This document shows, one piece after another, positions 15,851-21,860 of a stretch of DNA of 23,108 bases (positions within the stretch are counted from its first letter, which is position 1; each line of letters opens with the position of its first letter). Origin of the DNA: JACZQZ01 sp046756945 (lineage in GTDB: Bacteria > Pseudomonadota > Alphaproteobacteria > Rhodospirillales > 2-02-FULL-58-16); contig JBHHXI010000034.1 in NCBI GenBank assembly GCA_046756945.1, forward strand, positions 1-23,108, written 5' to 3'. The notes below the pieces were generated by a model that saw nothing but the letters and a program-made list of their open reading frames with translations, did not search any database and was not told the origin of the DNA. Made by a program: the position numbers and the translations under genes.

Positions 15851-16074
15851 TTCGCCAAGTCTTTGAGCGCGTCGCGATGGTCGCGCATGTATTCCCGGGT
15901 CGCCTCCATGACCTTCGCGAAGTCCGGATCATAGGGCGTCAGCCGGAGGCCGTCGGGCGTGCGCACGATGAAAAGCTTGTCGCCCTCGACGACGCCCAGC
16001 TTCTCCAGTTCGGCCTTGGGCAGAATCACCCCATAGGAATTCCCGATCCTGCGGAGCGTAACGTTGTCAGCCAC
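15847..16074 (-). CDS. AbrB/MazE/SpoVT-type antitoxin of Doc
   Basis: A 75-residue antitoxin with an N-terminal swapped-hairpin AbrB domain: VTLRRIGNSYGVILPKAELEKLG, with the conserved RRIGNS-G-ILPK pattern, then EGDKLFIVRTPDGLRLTPYD. The Asp/Glu/Arg-rich C-terminal tail (FAKVMEATREYMRDHRDALKDLAK) is the probable toxin-neutralising helix. The frame is open from a TTG at 16092. GTG 16074 is the better start because GGAGG (16084-16080) lies five bases before it; an adjacent GTG at 16077 would be only two bases away. Partnering an AbrB-type rather than a Phd-type antitoxin with Doc is a known variation. It should repress its own promoter. Confidence 0.88.
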   Translation of the reverse strand: MADNVTLRRIGNSYGVILPKAELEKLGVVEGDKLFIVRTPDGLRLTPYDPDFAKVMEATREYMRDHRDALKDLAK

Positions 16075-16097
16075 CACGACCTCCAAAACCAAAAGAC

Positions 16098-16136
16098 ATT
16101 ATAACATATATTATAACATTGGCGGGATTTCGTCAA
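16098..16136 (-). promoter_or_regulatory. Promoter/operator of the Doc-antitoxin operon
   Basis: A strikingly AT-rich island in GC-rich DNA. On the minus strand TTGACG (16136-16131) is followed by two copies of a 10-base repeat, ATGTTATAAT, with a 12-base period (16119-16110 and 16107-16098). Each repeat contains a perfect TATAAT (16115-16110 and 16103-16098). From TTGACG the first TATAAT is at 15 bases and an overlapping TAATAT at 17. The second TATAAT lies 23 bases from the antitoxin GTG. The duplicated TTATAA palindromes are plausible binding sites for the AbrB-type antitoxin, allowing autorepression. The exact start site is unresolved. Confidence 0.65.
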
Positions 16137-16174
16137 CGCCCGCGCGGCCCGGGGCAACGGTCCCCTTGTGCCGT

Positions 16175-16191
16175 CCGCCGCCGGGCGGCGG
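16175..16191 (-). terminator. GC hairpin just after icd
   Basis: CCGCCGCC and GGCGGCGG form a near-perfect 8-bp palindrome around one base, four bases past the icd stop on the minus strand. No T-run follows, so it is at best a weak or rho-assisted 3' end structure. Confidence 0.3.
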
Positions 16192-16194
16192 CGC

Positions 16195-17409
16195 CTACCC
16201 CACCGTCTTTTTCAGGTTCTCGTCCAGCTTGTCGAGGAACTGCTGGGTGGTCAGCCACGGCTGGTCGGGGCCGATCAGGATCGCCAGGTCCTTGGTCATG
16301 AAGCCCGATTCGACGGTTTCCACGCACACCTTCTCCAGGGTTTCGGCGAAGGCCTGCACGTCCGCCGTGCCGTCGAACTTGCCCCGGTAGAACAGCCCCC
16401 GCGTCCACGCGAAGATGGAGGCGATGGGGTTGGTCGACGTCTCCTTGCCCTGCTGATGGAGCCGGTAATGGCGCGTCACCGTGCCGTGGGCGGCTTCCGC
16501 CTCCACCGTGTTGCCGTCCGGCGTCACCAGCACCGACGTCATCAGACCCAGGGAGCCGAACCCCTGGGCGACGATGTCCGACTGCACGTCGCCGTCGTAG
16601 TTCTTGCACGCCCACACATAGCCGCCGTGCCACTTGAGCGCCGCCGCCACCATGTCGTCGATCAGGCGGTGCTCGTAGGTGATCTGCTTCTCGGCGAACC
16701 TGTCCTTGAAATCGGCCTCGAAGACCTCTTCGAACAGGTCCTTGAAGCGCCCGTCATAGGCCTTCATGATGGTGTTCTTGGTCGACAGGTACAGCGGCCA
16801 GCCCAGATCCAGCGCATAATTGAAACACGACCGCGCGAAGCCCCGGATGCTGTCGTCCAGATTGTACATGGCGACGGCGACGCCGCCGCCGGGAAAGTCG
16901 TAGACCTGGCGCTCGACGGGTTCGCCGCCGTCGGCGGGCTCGTAGGTGACCGTCAGCTTGCCCGGACCCGGAACGACGAAGTCGGTGGCCCGGTACTGGT
17001 CGCCGAAGGCGTGGCGGCCGATGACGATGGGCTTGGTCCATCCCGGCACCAGGCGGGGCACGTTCCCGCACACGATGGGCTCGCGGAAGATGGTGCCGCC
17101 GACGATGTTGCGGATGGTGCCGTTGGGCGAGCGCCACATCTGCTTGAGGCCGAACTCCTCGACCCGCGCCTCGTCCGGCGTGATGGTGGCGCACTTGACG
17201 CCGACGCCGTAGGTCTTGATCGCCTCCGCCGCGTCGACGGTGATCCGGTCCTCCGTCTCGTCCCGCTTTTCGATGCCGAGGTCGTAGTACTTCAGGTCCA
17301 CCTCCAGATACGGCAGGATCAGCTTGTCCTTGATGAAGGCCCAGATGATTCGCGTCATTTCGTCGCCGTCCAGCTCGACGATGGGGTTCACGACCTTGAT
17401 TTTCGTCAT
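16195..17409 (-). CDS. icd: NADP-dependent isocitrate dehydrogenase
   Basis: It catalyses oxidative decarboxylation of isocitrate to 2-oxoglutarate, producing NADPH in the TCA cycle, in the cytoplasm. The protein is 404 aa, the length of the eukaryote-like homodimeric class rather than the E. coli type. Signatures include VVELDGDEMTR-like NPIVELDGDEMTRIIW at residues 8-23, KQMWRSPNGTIRNIVGGTIF, the substrate/metal stretch YDGDVQSDIVAQGFGSLGLM, and EAAHGTVTRHYR near 305-316 followed by STNPIASIFAW. ATG 17409 has GGGAG eight bases upstream. It is 55 bases downstream of the LOG gene on the same strand and may share its transcript. No key residue is missing. Confidence 0.97.
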   Translation of the reverse strand: MTKIKVVNPIVELDGDEMTRIIWAFIKDKLILPYLEVDLKYYDLGIEKRDETEDRITVDAAEAIKTYGVGVKCATITPDEARVEEFGLKQMWRSPNGTIRNIVGGTIFREPIVCGNVPRLVPGWTKPIVIGRHAFGDQYRATDFVVPGPGKLTVTYEPADGGEPVERQVYDFPGGGVAVAMYNLDDSIRGFARSCFNYALDLGWPLYLSTKNTIMKAYDGRFKDLFEEVFEADFKDRFAEKQITYEHRLIDDMVAAALKWHGGYVWACKNYDGDVQSDIVAQGFGSLGLMTSVLVTPDGNTVEAEAAHGTVTRHYRLHQQGKETSTNPIASIFAWTRGLFYRGKFDGTADVQAFAETLEKVCVETVESGFMTKDLAILIGPDQPWLTTQQFLDKLDENLKKTVG

Positions 17410-17464
17410 CCGCGGTTCTCCCGGAAAAAATCCAATAAAAACAACACCTACGCAGGCCCGCCCG

Positions 17465-18049
17465 TCACAGGTGGCTGGTCAGCACCACTTCCCTGGGCTC
17501 GGGCGAGTCCTCCAGGGCGGCGAATACATCGTCCACGCCGTCGACCACCGTGAACAGCTCGGCGATGGCCGGATGGGCGAAGCCGCCGGCGACGATGCCG
17601 TGCATCAGCACCTTGAACGGCTCCCAGTAGCCGCCCACGTCGACCATCACAATGGGCTTGGCGTGCAGTTGAAGCTGCTTCCAGGTGGTGATCTCGAGGG
17701 TCTCGTCCAGGGTGCCCAGGCCGCCGGGCAGAACCACGAAGCCGTCGGACATCTCGAACATGCGGCGTTTGCGGTCATGCATGCCGCCGACGACGATCAG
17801 CTCGGTCACGTCCGGGTTCTCCACCTCGTAGTGCATGAGAAATTTGGGGATGACGCCGATCACTTCCCCGCCACCCTCGAGCACGGCCGCGGCCAGAATT
17901 CCCATCAGGCCGATGCGCCCGCCGCCGTAGACCAGGCGCACGCCGCGCCCGGCCATGAGGACGCCCAGCCTTCGCGCGGCCTCCATGTATACCGGGTCGT
18001 CGCCCACCTTGGAGCCGCAAAAGACGCAGATGGAGGTGATGGTGGTCAT
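17465..18049 (-). CDS. LOG-family protein (cytokinin riboside 5'-monophosphate phosphoribohydrolase)
   Basis: This is a Rossmann-fold nucleotide 5'-monophosphate phosphoribohydrolase of the LOG/TIGR00730 family, which releases the free base from a (cytokinin-like or ordinary) nucleoside monophosphate. It is 194 aa. It opens SICVFCGSKVGDDPVYMEAA, with YGGGRIGLMG at residues 41-50, the MHDRKRRM catalytic-Arg segment at 90-97 and the defining PGGLGTLDE at 108-116. The older family label 'lysine decarboxylase' is wrong for this motif. The frame is open to 18151, but ATG 18049 with GGAAAG just upstream gives the family start. It is transcribed towards icd. Its true substrate in this bacterium is not known. 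Confidence 0.93.
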   Translation of the reverse strand: MTTITSICVFCGSKVGDDPVYMEAARRLGVLMAGRGVRLVYGGGRIGLMGILAAAVLEGGGEVIGVIPKFLMHYEVENPDVTELIVVGGMHDRKRRMFEMSDGFVVLPGGLGTLDETLEITTWKQLQLHAKPIVMVDVGGYWEPFKVLMHGIVAGGFAHPAIAELFTVVDGVDDVFAALEDSPEPREVVLTSHL

Positions 18050-18141
18050 GGTGCTCTTTCCGCTGGCAGCGGCCTCGACGCGGGCCGGGCGCCGGGGCCC
18101 GGAGACCATAGAAAATCGGCCGTCCCGGCGAAAGCCCTTAC

Positions 18142-18159
18142 GGTCACTCAATTGTTACC
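18142..18159. promoter_or_regulatory. Imperfect palindrome between LOG gene and ECF operon
   Basis: GGTCAC-N6-GTTACC (18142-18147 and 18154-18159) is a dyad with five of six half-site positions matching around an AT-rich centre. It sits in the 384-bp gap between the divergent LOG and sigma-factor genes, where a repressor could act on either. Nothing identifies the protein that would bind. Confidence 0.3.
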
Positions 18160-18200
18160 ACGGGCCGGGCCGTTTTCCCGTACCCGTGTTCACCGCCTGT

Positions 18201-18225
18201 GGAATAATAGCCGGGCGGGCGCGTT
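18201..18225 (+). promoter_or_regulatory. ECF-type promoter motif P1 upstream of the sigma gene
   Basis: GGAAT (18201-18205) within GGAATAATA, then exactly 16 bases, then CGTT (18222-18225). Alphaproteobacterial ECF sigma factors commonly use GGAAC/GGAAT -35 elements with CGTT-like -10s. The motif points at the ECF sigma gene 209 bases downstream and recurs at the same spacing in P2, suggesting autoregulation. Confidence 0.55.
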
Positions 18226-18257
18226 GCGGACGTACGGGGATGCCGGTGCGCTTCAAG

Positions 18258-18282
18258 GGAATAATATGCGATCGTGGGCGTA
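18258..18282 (+). promoter_or_regulatory. ECF-type promoter motif P2 upstream of the sigma gene
   Basis: A second GGAATAATA (18258-18266) is followed, again at a 16-base spacing from GGAAT, by CGTA (18279-18282). Its -35 starts 57 bases downstream of the -35 in P1. Transcription would start near 18289 and give a leader of about 145 bases before the sigma-factor ATG. Confidence 0.5.
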
Positions 18283-18308
18283 TATGTGTGTAGCAAGGGT
18301 GCCCGGCC

Positions 18309-18330
18309 GCCGCCGGGATGGACCGGCGGC
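18309..18330 (+). other. Stem-loop in the leader of the ECF operon
   Basis: GCCGCCGG (18309-18316) and CCGGCGGC (18323-18330) form a perfect 8-bp stem with loop GATGGA. It is in the presumed mRNA leader between P2 and the sigma gene. No U-tract follows, so it is not an attenuator of the usual kind. It might be chance in GC-rich sequence. Confidence 0.35.
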
Positions 18331-18433
18331 ACAGGGGTTGCGCGGTGCGGGCTGAGCGCCGGCGCCGCCGGGGCCGGGCGTGGGGCACCGGGGTACGGCA
18401 TGGATAAGGCACGTGGCTGACCTGGGAAGGCTC

Positions 18434-18922
18434 ATGGTCGGGCAAATTCCGTCCTTGCGCAGGTACGCCTGCGCCCTTGTCGCCGACCGTACCCGCGCCG
18501 ATGATCTGGTCCAGGACTGCCTCGAACGCGCATGGAGCCGGTCGCACCTGTTTCACGGGCAGGGGGATATCCGGGTCTGGCTGTTCACGATACTCCACAA
18601 TCTCTTCGTCTCCTCCGTCCGGCGGCAGAGCCGTCAACCGGTCGTCATACCCCTGATCGACCATGTGGAGGGCCCGTCCGTGCACCCGGTCCAGGAAATC
18701 AATGTCGAGATCGCGGACCTTGACCGCGCCCTTGGCGGCCTCTCCGTTGACCAACGGGCGGCGGTGTTGCTGGTCGGCGTGGAGGACATGACCTACCAGG
18801 AAGCCGCCGCCGTCCTCGCCGTCCCGGTGGGCACCTTGATGTCGCGTCTGCACCGTGGGCGCAAACAGTTGCGCGCCTTGATGGCCGGCACCCCTCCCGC
18901 CCATCTGAGAAGGGTCAAATGA
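18434..18922 (+). CDS. ECF-family RNA polymerase sigma factor
   Basis: A 162-residue extracytoplasmic-function sigma factor with only regions 2 and 4. Region 2 spans about residues 5-75: IPSLRRYACALVADRTRADDLVQDCLERAWSR, then GDIRVWLFTILHNLFVSSVR. Region 4 spans about 100-155: LDRALGGLSVDQRAAVLLVGVEDMTYQEAAAVLAVPVGTLMSRLHRGRKQLR, with the helix-turn-helix that reads the -35. ATG 18434 has GGGAAGG (18424-18430) three bases before it. In-frame GTGs at 18413 and 18380 are possible but add atypical sequence. The stop overlaps the anti-sigma start as ATGA, so the two are coupled. Two motifs of the ECF-promoter type lie upstream, consistent with self-activation. Confidence 0.9.
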   Translation: MVGQIPSLRRYACALVADRTRADDLVQDCLERAWSRSHLFHGQGDIRVWLFTILHNLFVSSVRRQSRQPVVIPLIDHVEGPSVHPVQEINVEIADLDRALGGLSVDQRAAVLLVGVEDMTYQEAAAVLAVPVGTLMSRLHRGRKQLRALMAGTPPAHLRRVK

Positions 18923-19701
18923 GCGAACGGATACCCAACATCACGGACGAGGATCTCCTGGGATTTGTCGACGGGCGGCTGGACCCGGCGCGGCACGCGG
19001 ACGTGGCCAGGCATTTGGCGGACCATCCGGAAATTGCCGAGGAGGTGGACGGGTACAAGGACCTGAACGCCGCCCTGCGCGCCAAATACGAGCCCGTGCT
19101 GGAGGAGCCGATACCGGCGCGCCTTTTGCGGGCGGCGGCCCGGGGGCGCGTTCCAGGGCCGACGGGCGTGCGCTCCGTTTTGCGCGTCGCCGCACTCGTC
19201 GCGCTCTCCGTGGCCGTCGGCGGGATCGGCGGCTGGCTGTGGCGCGATGCCTCGATCGAGCCGCCGGCGTGGTCGGACTTCGCCCGCCAGGCGGCGGCGG
19301 CGCATCTCGTCTACGTGCCCGAGATCCAGCACCCCGTGGAGGTCACGGCGGACAGGCAGACGCAGCTGGTGCAGTGGCTGTCGCGGCGGATCGGGGCGCG
19401 CATCGAGGCTCCGACGCTTTCCGATGTGGGTTTCCGGCTCATCGGCGGCCGCCTGCTGCCGGCCGGCGACGGGCCGGCGGCCCAGCTCATGTACGAGGAC
19501 GGGGCGGGCAAGCGGATCGCCATCTATCTGCGCGCCGACATTCAAAACGACCGCGAAATCGCGTTCCAGTTCACCCGCGCACGGGATGTGAATGTCCTGT
19601 ACTGGCTCGACGGCCCGCGCGGCTTTGCGCTGTCGGGGGATCTCAACCGCAGCGAGATGCTGAGAATTGCGGAAGTGTTTTATGATGAACTCGGTTCTTA
19701 G
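18919..19701 (+). CDS. Transmembrane anti-sigma factor (zinc-free)
   Basis: The 260-residue partner of the ECF sigma factor. The N-terminal cytoplasmic domain (about 1-75) starts ITDEDLLGFVDGRLDPARHADVARHLADHPE, the anti-sigma domain pattern. It then continues with a KYEPVLEEPIPARLL linker. A single membrane helix follows at about 88-110 (VAALVALSVAVGGIGGWLW), then a periplasmic domain of about 150 residues with predicted strands. The His-x3-Cys-x2-Cys zinc motif of classic ZAS factors is absent: there is no cysteine in the protein as translated. Zinc- or thiol-based sensing by this protein is therefore unlikely. ATG 18919 overlaps the sigma stop, and its own end overlaps the copper-lipoprotein gene by 20 bases. 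The signal it senses is unknown. Confidence 0.87.
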   Translation: MSERIPNITDEDLLGFVDGRLDPARHADVARHLADHPEIAEEVDGYKDLNAALRAKYEPVLEEPIPARLLRAAARGRVPGPTGVRSVLRVAALVALSVAVGGIGGWLWRDASIEPPAWSDFARQAAAAHLVYVPEIQHPVEVTADRQTQLVQWLSRRIGARIEAPTLSDVGFRLIGGRLLPAGDGPAAQLMYEDGAGKRIAIYLRADIQNDREIAFQFTRARDVNVLYWLDGPRGFALSGDLNRSEMLRIAEVFYDELGS

Positions 19702-20179
19702 AAGTCCACGGCTTGTCGGGATCGTCGGGGGCGCGGTCCTGGCGCTCCTTGCGGGATGCGCCGGAGGAGACGTGGTCCAGGAGAAGCCCCCGCCCGGTTA
19801 CGTGACGGACGTGGCGCAACGGACGGCGGGCGTCGACTGGTCAGGCGCCGAGGCGGTCGCGGTGACAGTGTCGGAATTCCGGTTCGCCCCGGCGCAACTG
19901 GTCTTCCGCCAGGGCGCGCCGTACCGGCTCAGTATTCGCAATACGGGCCAGAGAAGCCACACGTTCGTATCGGAAGGCTTCTTCAAGGCCATCGCGGCGG
20001 GCAGGCTGGTCTCCGGCGGCACCGTCACCACGCAGCCTTACGTGGTGTCCATCGAGGTTCCGGCCGGCGCCGTCAAGGACCTGTATTTCGTTGCCGTCCG
20101 GAAAGGCTCTTTCCACCTCAAATGCACGGTCTTCCTTCACGAGTCGTTCGGCATGGAGGGGACAATCGCCATTCGGTAG
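19682..20179 (+). CDS. Cupredoxin-like lipoprotein with type-1 copper ligands
   Basis: A 165-residue lipoprotein: hydrophobic signal and lipobox LAGC, with the lipidated Cys at residue 26. The Ala after it argues against inner-membrane retention. The globular part (about 55-165) is a cupredoxin fold: VSEFRFAPAQLVFRQGAPYRLSIRN, then SHTF with His93, and the C-terminal loop containing Cys148, His153 and Met158 (C-x4-H-x4-M). These four are the complete ligand set of a blue (type-1) copper site. It may carry electrons or hold copper in the periplasm. ATG 19682 has GGAAG six bases upstream; 19685 is an alternative. It overlaps the anti-sigma gene by 20 bases, so it belongs to the sigma operon. 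Confidence 0.87.
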   Translation: MMNSVLRSPRLVGIVGGAVLALLAGCAGGDVVQEKPPPGYVTDVAQRTAGVDWSGAEAVAVTVSEFRFAPAQLVFRQGAPYRLSIRNTGQRSHTFVSEGFFKAIAAGRLVSGGTVTTQPYVVSIEVPAGAVKDLYFVAVRKGSFHLKCTVFLHESFGMEGTIAIR

Positions 20180-20266
20180 GCCCGGACCGGCGATGCGCCG
20201 GAACCGGGCCCAAATGCGCCGTGGGCGGGAAATTGCCCTCGACGCGATCAAAAAGGGAGAAAAACC

Positions 20267-20776
20267 ATGACACGCAAGTATCGGTATCTTCTGGCCGTCG
20301 TGTTGACCCTGGGATTGGCGTCGACGGCCATGGCCGCGGGCTCGAGCAGTTCCTCGAAGCGGCCGAGCGCCCAACCGCCCAGCACGTATGAGCAGGGGGT
20401 GAAGGCGGTCAAGGCGGGAAATTACAACCGCGCCATCCCGCTCTTGCAGCAGGTGGTCGCGAGGAATCCGAACCACGCCGACGCCTTGAACTATCTGGCC
20501 TTCAGCCACCGCCAACTGGGCCAGAACGAGATCTCGCTCGATCTCTACAAGAAGGTGCTGGCCATGAATCCGGACCACAAAGGGGCCAACGAATACCTGG
20601 GCGAGCTGTACCTGAAGCAGGGCAAACTGGATCTGGCGAAGAAGCAACTGGCCCGGCTCGACGATATCTGCACCTTCGGCTGCACCGAGTTCGACGACCT
20701 GAAGGCCGCGGTCAAGACCTTCGAGGCCGGTGGTGGCTTCAAAGGCTTCTCCAAGCAGTCACAGAGCGCCAAATGA
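20267..20776 (+). CDS. Secreted tetratricopeptide-repeat protein
   Basis: A 169-residue periplasmic protein: signal peptide (residues 1-23, ending AMA), a Ser/Pro-rich linker (about 25-40), and TPR units around 41-72, 73-106 and 107-131. The units show the usual Ala/Gly/Tyr/Pro spacing (YNRAIPLLQQVVARNPNHAD; ISLDLYKKVLAMNPDHKGAN). After the last repeat comes ARLDDICTFGCTEFDDLKAA with a Cys-x3-Cys pair (135 and 139). That tail recurs in a family of small alphaproteobacterial TPR proteins (recollection). It could form a disulfide or bind a metal. ATG 20267 has AAGGGAGA upstream. It follows the copper lipoprotein by 87 bases on the same strand and is probably part of the same response unit. It presumably binds a protein partner. 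Confidence 0.88.
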   Translation: MTRKYRYLLAVVLTLGLASTAMAAGSSSSSKRPSAQPPSTYEQGVKAVKAGNYNRAIPLLQQVVARNPNHADALNYLAFSHRQLGQNEISLDLYKKVLAMNPDHKGANEYLGELYLKQGKLDLAKKQLARLDDICTFGCTEFDDLKAAVKTFEAGGGFKGFSKQSQSAK

Positions 20777-20869
20777 CACGGGCCCGGGGCTGATCGGCGG
20801 CGGCGGCTGCACCGGCTTTTCCAGGGGCAACCGACCGCCCGCTGGAGGGCAAACCGTCCGCAGGTTCCA

Positions 20870-20891
20870 TGGGGCGGAAATCTCCGCCCCA
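20870..20891 (+). other. Strong stem-loop between TPR and methyltransferase genes
   Basis: A perfect 9-bp inverted repeat TGGGGCGGA/TCCGCCCCA (20870-20878, 20883-20891) with loop AATC. It lies in the 197-bp gap 20777-20973. No U-run follows. It may be a 3' end-protecting structure or a rho-assisted stop for the TPR transcript. No promoter is evident in the rest of the gap. Confidence 0.5.
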
Positions 20892-20973
20892 CGGCCGCGG
20901 GTCGGATGACGGCCCCCGGGGGGGTGGGCGCGCGCACCGTCTCGCCGCCGCCCGTGAGGGACGAAACGCCGCC

Positions 20974-21651
20974 ATGAGTCTCGTTTCCCTGCTTGGCGAT
21001 TACTCGGCGTCCATGGCGGCGTTCGCCGTGTTCGGCCTGCTCCACTCCGTCGGCGCCCAGGAGCCCTGCAAGAACGCGCTGGCCCGCTGGATCAGTCCGT
21101 TCTTTGTCGAACATTTCTGGCGCGTGCTCTATTGCGCCCTCAGTTACGCCGCCCTGTACTGGGGGGTCGCCACCGTGCACTGGGCGCGAAACCTGGACAA
21201 CGACGTCTGGCTCGTCGTCTATCCGGAATGGCTGTGGCAGATCGTCACCGCCGTCCACCTGGGCTCCATCGCCTTGCTGTATGTGGCCTTCCTGCAAAGC
21301 GATTACCTGGAGTTCCTCGGCCTCACCCAGGCCAGGCGGGGAGTCCTGGCGTTGCTCGGCAGGCCGGTCCGGCAGGCGGACCTCCGCTTGTTCGGAACCC
21401 ATCGCCTGGTGACGGGCGGCCTGTACGGATGGGTGCGCCACCCGATGCTGGCCGCCGGGCTCCTGTTCCTGCTGACCAGCGGGCCATCGCTCAACAACCT
21501 CGTCTATACCGCCATGTATGCGGCCTACATGGTCATCGGCGGCTATTACGAGGAACGGCGCCTGATCAGGATATTCGGAGAGGAATACCTGCGCTACCGG
21601 CGCCGGGTGGGGGCGTTTTTCCCGCGGTTGCGCATCGCGACGGCGAGGTGA
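20974..21651 (+). CDS. NnrU/ICMT-like membrane methyltransferase-family protein
   Basis: A 225-residue polytopic membrane protein with about five to six spans. The N-terminal half has FAVFGLLHSVGAQEPCKN and FWRVLYCALSYAALYWGVATVHW, resembling NnrU and methanethiol methyltransferase (MddA)-type proteins. The C-terminal half carries the ICMT-type SAM site: GGLYGWVRHPMLAAGLLFLL, then YYEERRLIRIFGEEYLRYRRRV. The substrate is unknown, and MddA identity is unproven because the usual N-terminal part is shorter. ATG 20974 is the first plausible start (MSLVSLLGD). The frame extends to 20869 but that part is Gly/Arg-rich shadow. GAGGG is 13 bases upstream, rather far. A 40-codon gene follows four bases after. 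Confidence 0.85.
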   Translation: MSLVSLLGDYSASMAAFAVFGLLHSVGAQEPCKNALARWISPFFVEHFWRVLYCALSYAALYWGVATVHWARNLDNDVWLVVYPEWLWQIVTAVHLGSIALLYVAFLQSDYLEFLGLTQARRGVLALLGRPVRQADLRLFGTHRLVTGGLYGWVRHPMLAAGLLFLLTSGPSLNNLVYTAMYAAYMVIGGYYEERRLIRIFGEEYLRYRRRVGAFFPRLRIATAR

Positions 21652-21654
21652 GCG

Positions 21655-21777
21655 ATGTTGGAATGGCTGTCGGAATTCTTTTACGATCCCCTGGTGTTCT
21701 GGAGTGCCCCTTTGGTGCTGGTTGCGCTCAGGGCCGGCATCCGCCGGTTGCGGGCCCGGGTTCGCCGGGGCCGCTGA
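21655..21777 (+). CDS. Small cationic membrane protein, 40 aa
   Basis: An ATG at 21655 opens a 40-codon frame starting MLEWLSEFFYDPLVFWSAPL, followed by VLVALRAGIRRLRARVRRGR and a TGA. There is a good ribosome site GAGG (21645-21648) six bases before it, and the gap from the upstream methyltransferase stop is only three bases, so it is very likely translated in the same operon. It has a short hydrophobic helix (about residues 12-26) followed by a strongly Arg-rich tail that would face the cytoplasm. Third-base composition resembles that of real genes. It matches no family I recognise. It may be an accessory of the methyltransferase or of the ECF response. Confidence 0.6.
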   Translation: MLEWLSEFFYDPLVFWSAPLVLVALRAGIRRLRARVRRGR

Positions 21778-21860
21778 GGGCCGTCGGGCGCGTCGGCGTT
21801 GCGCCGTCCCGCCGGCCGTATTAATGTCGTCCGAGGCGCGTTCTGGCAAATTCGTTCACG

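Noticed and set aside
18380..18433. GTG-initiated extension of the ECF sigma factor
   Set aside because: The added 18 residues do not resemble region 2 lead-ins, and ATG 18434 has GGGAAGG directly upstream.
20909..20926. Similarity of a CGGCCCCCGGGGGG tract to the left-edge repeat at 11-24
   Set aside because: It is low-complexity C/G sequence of 14 bases, not accompanied by the hairpin or the rest of the 20-base unit.
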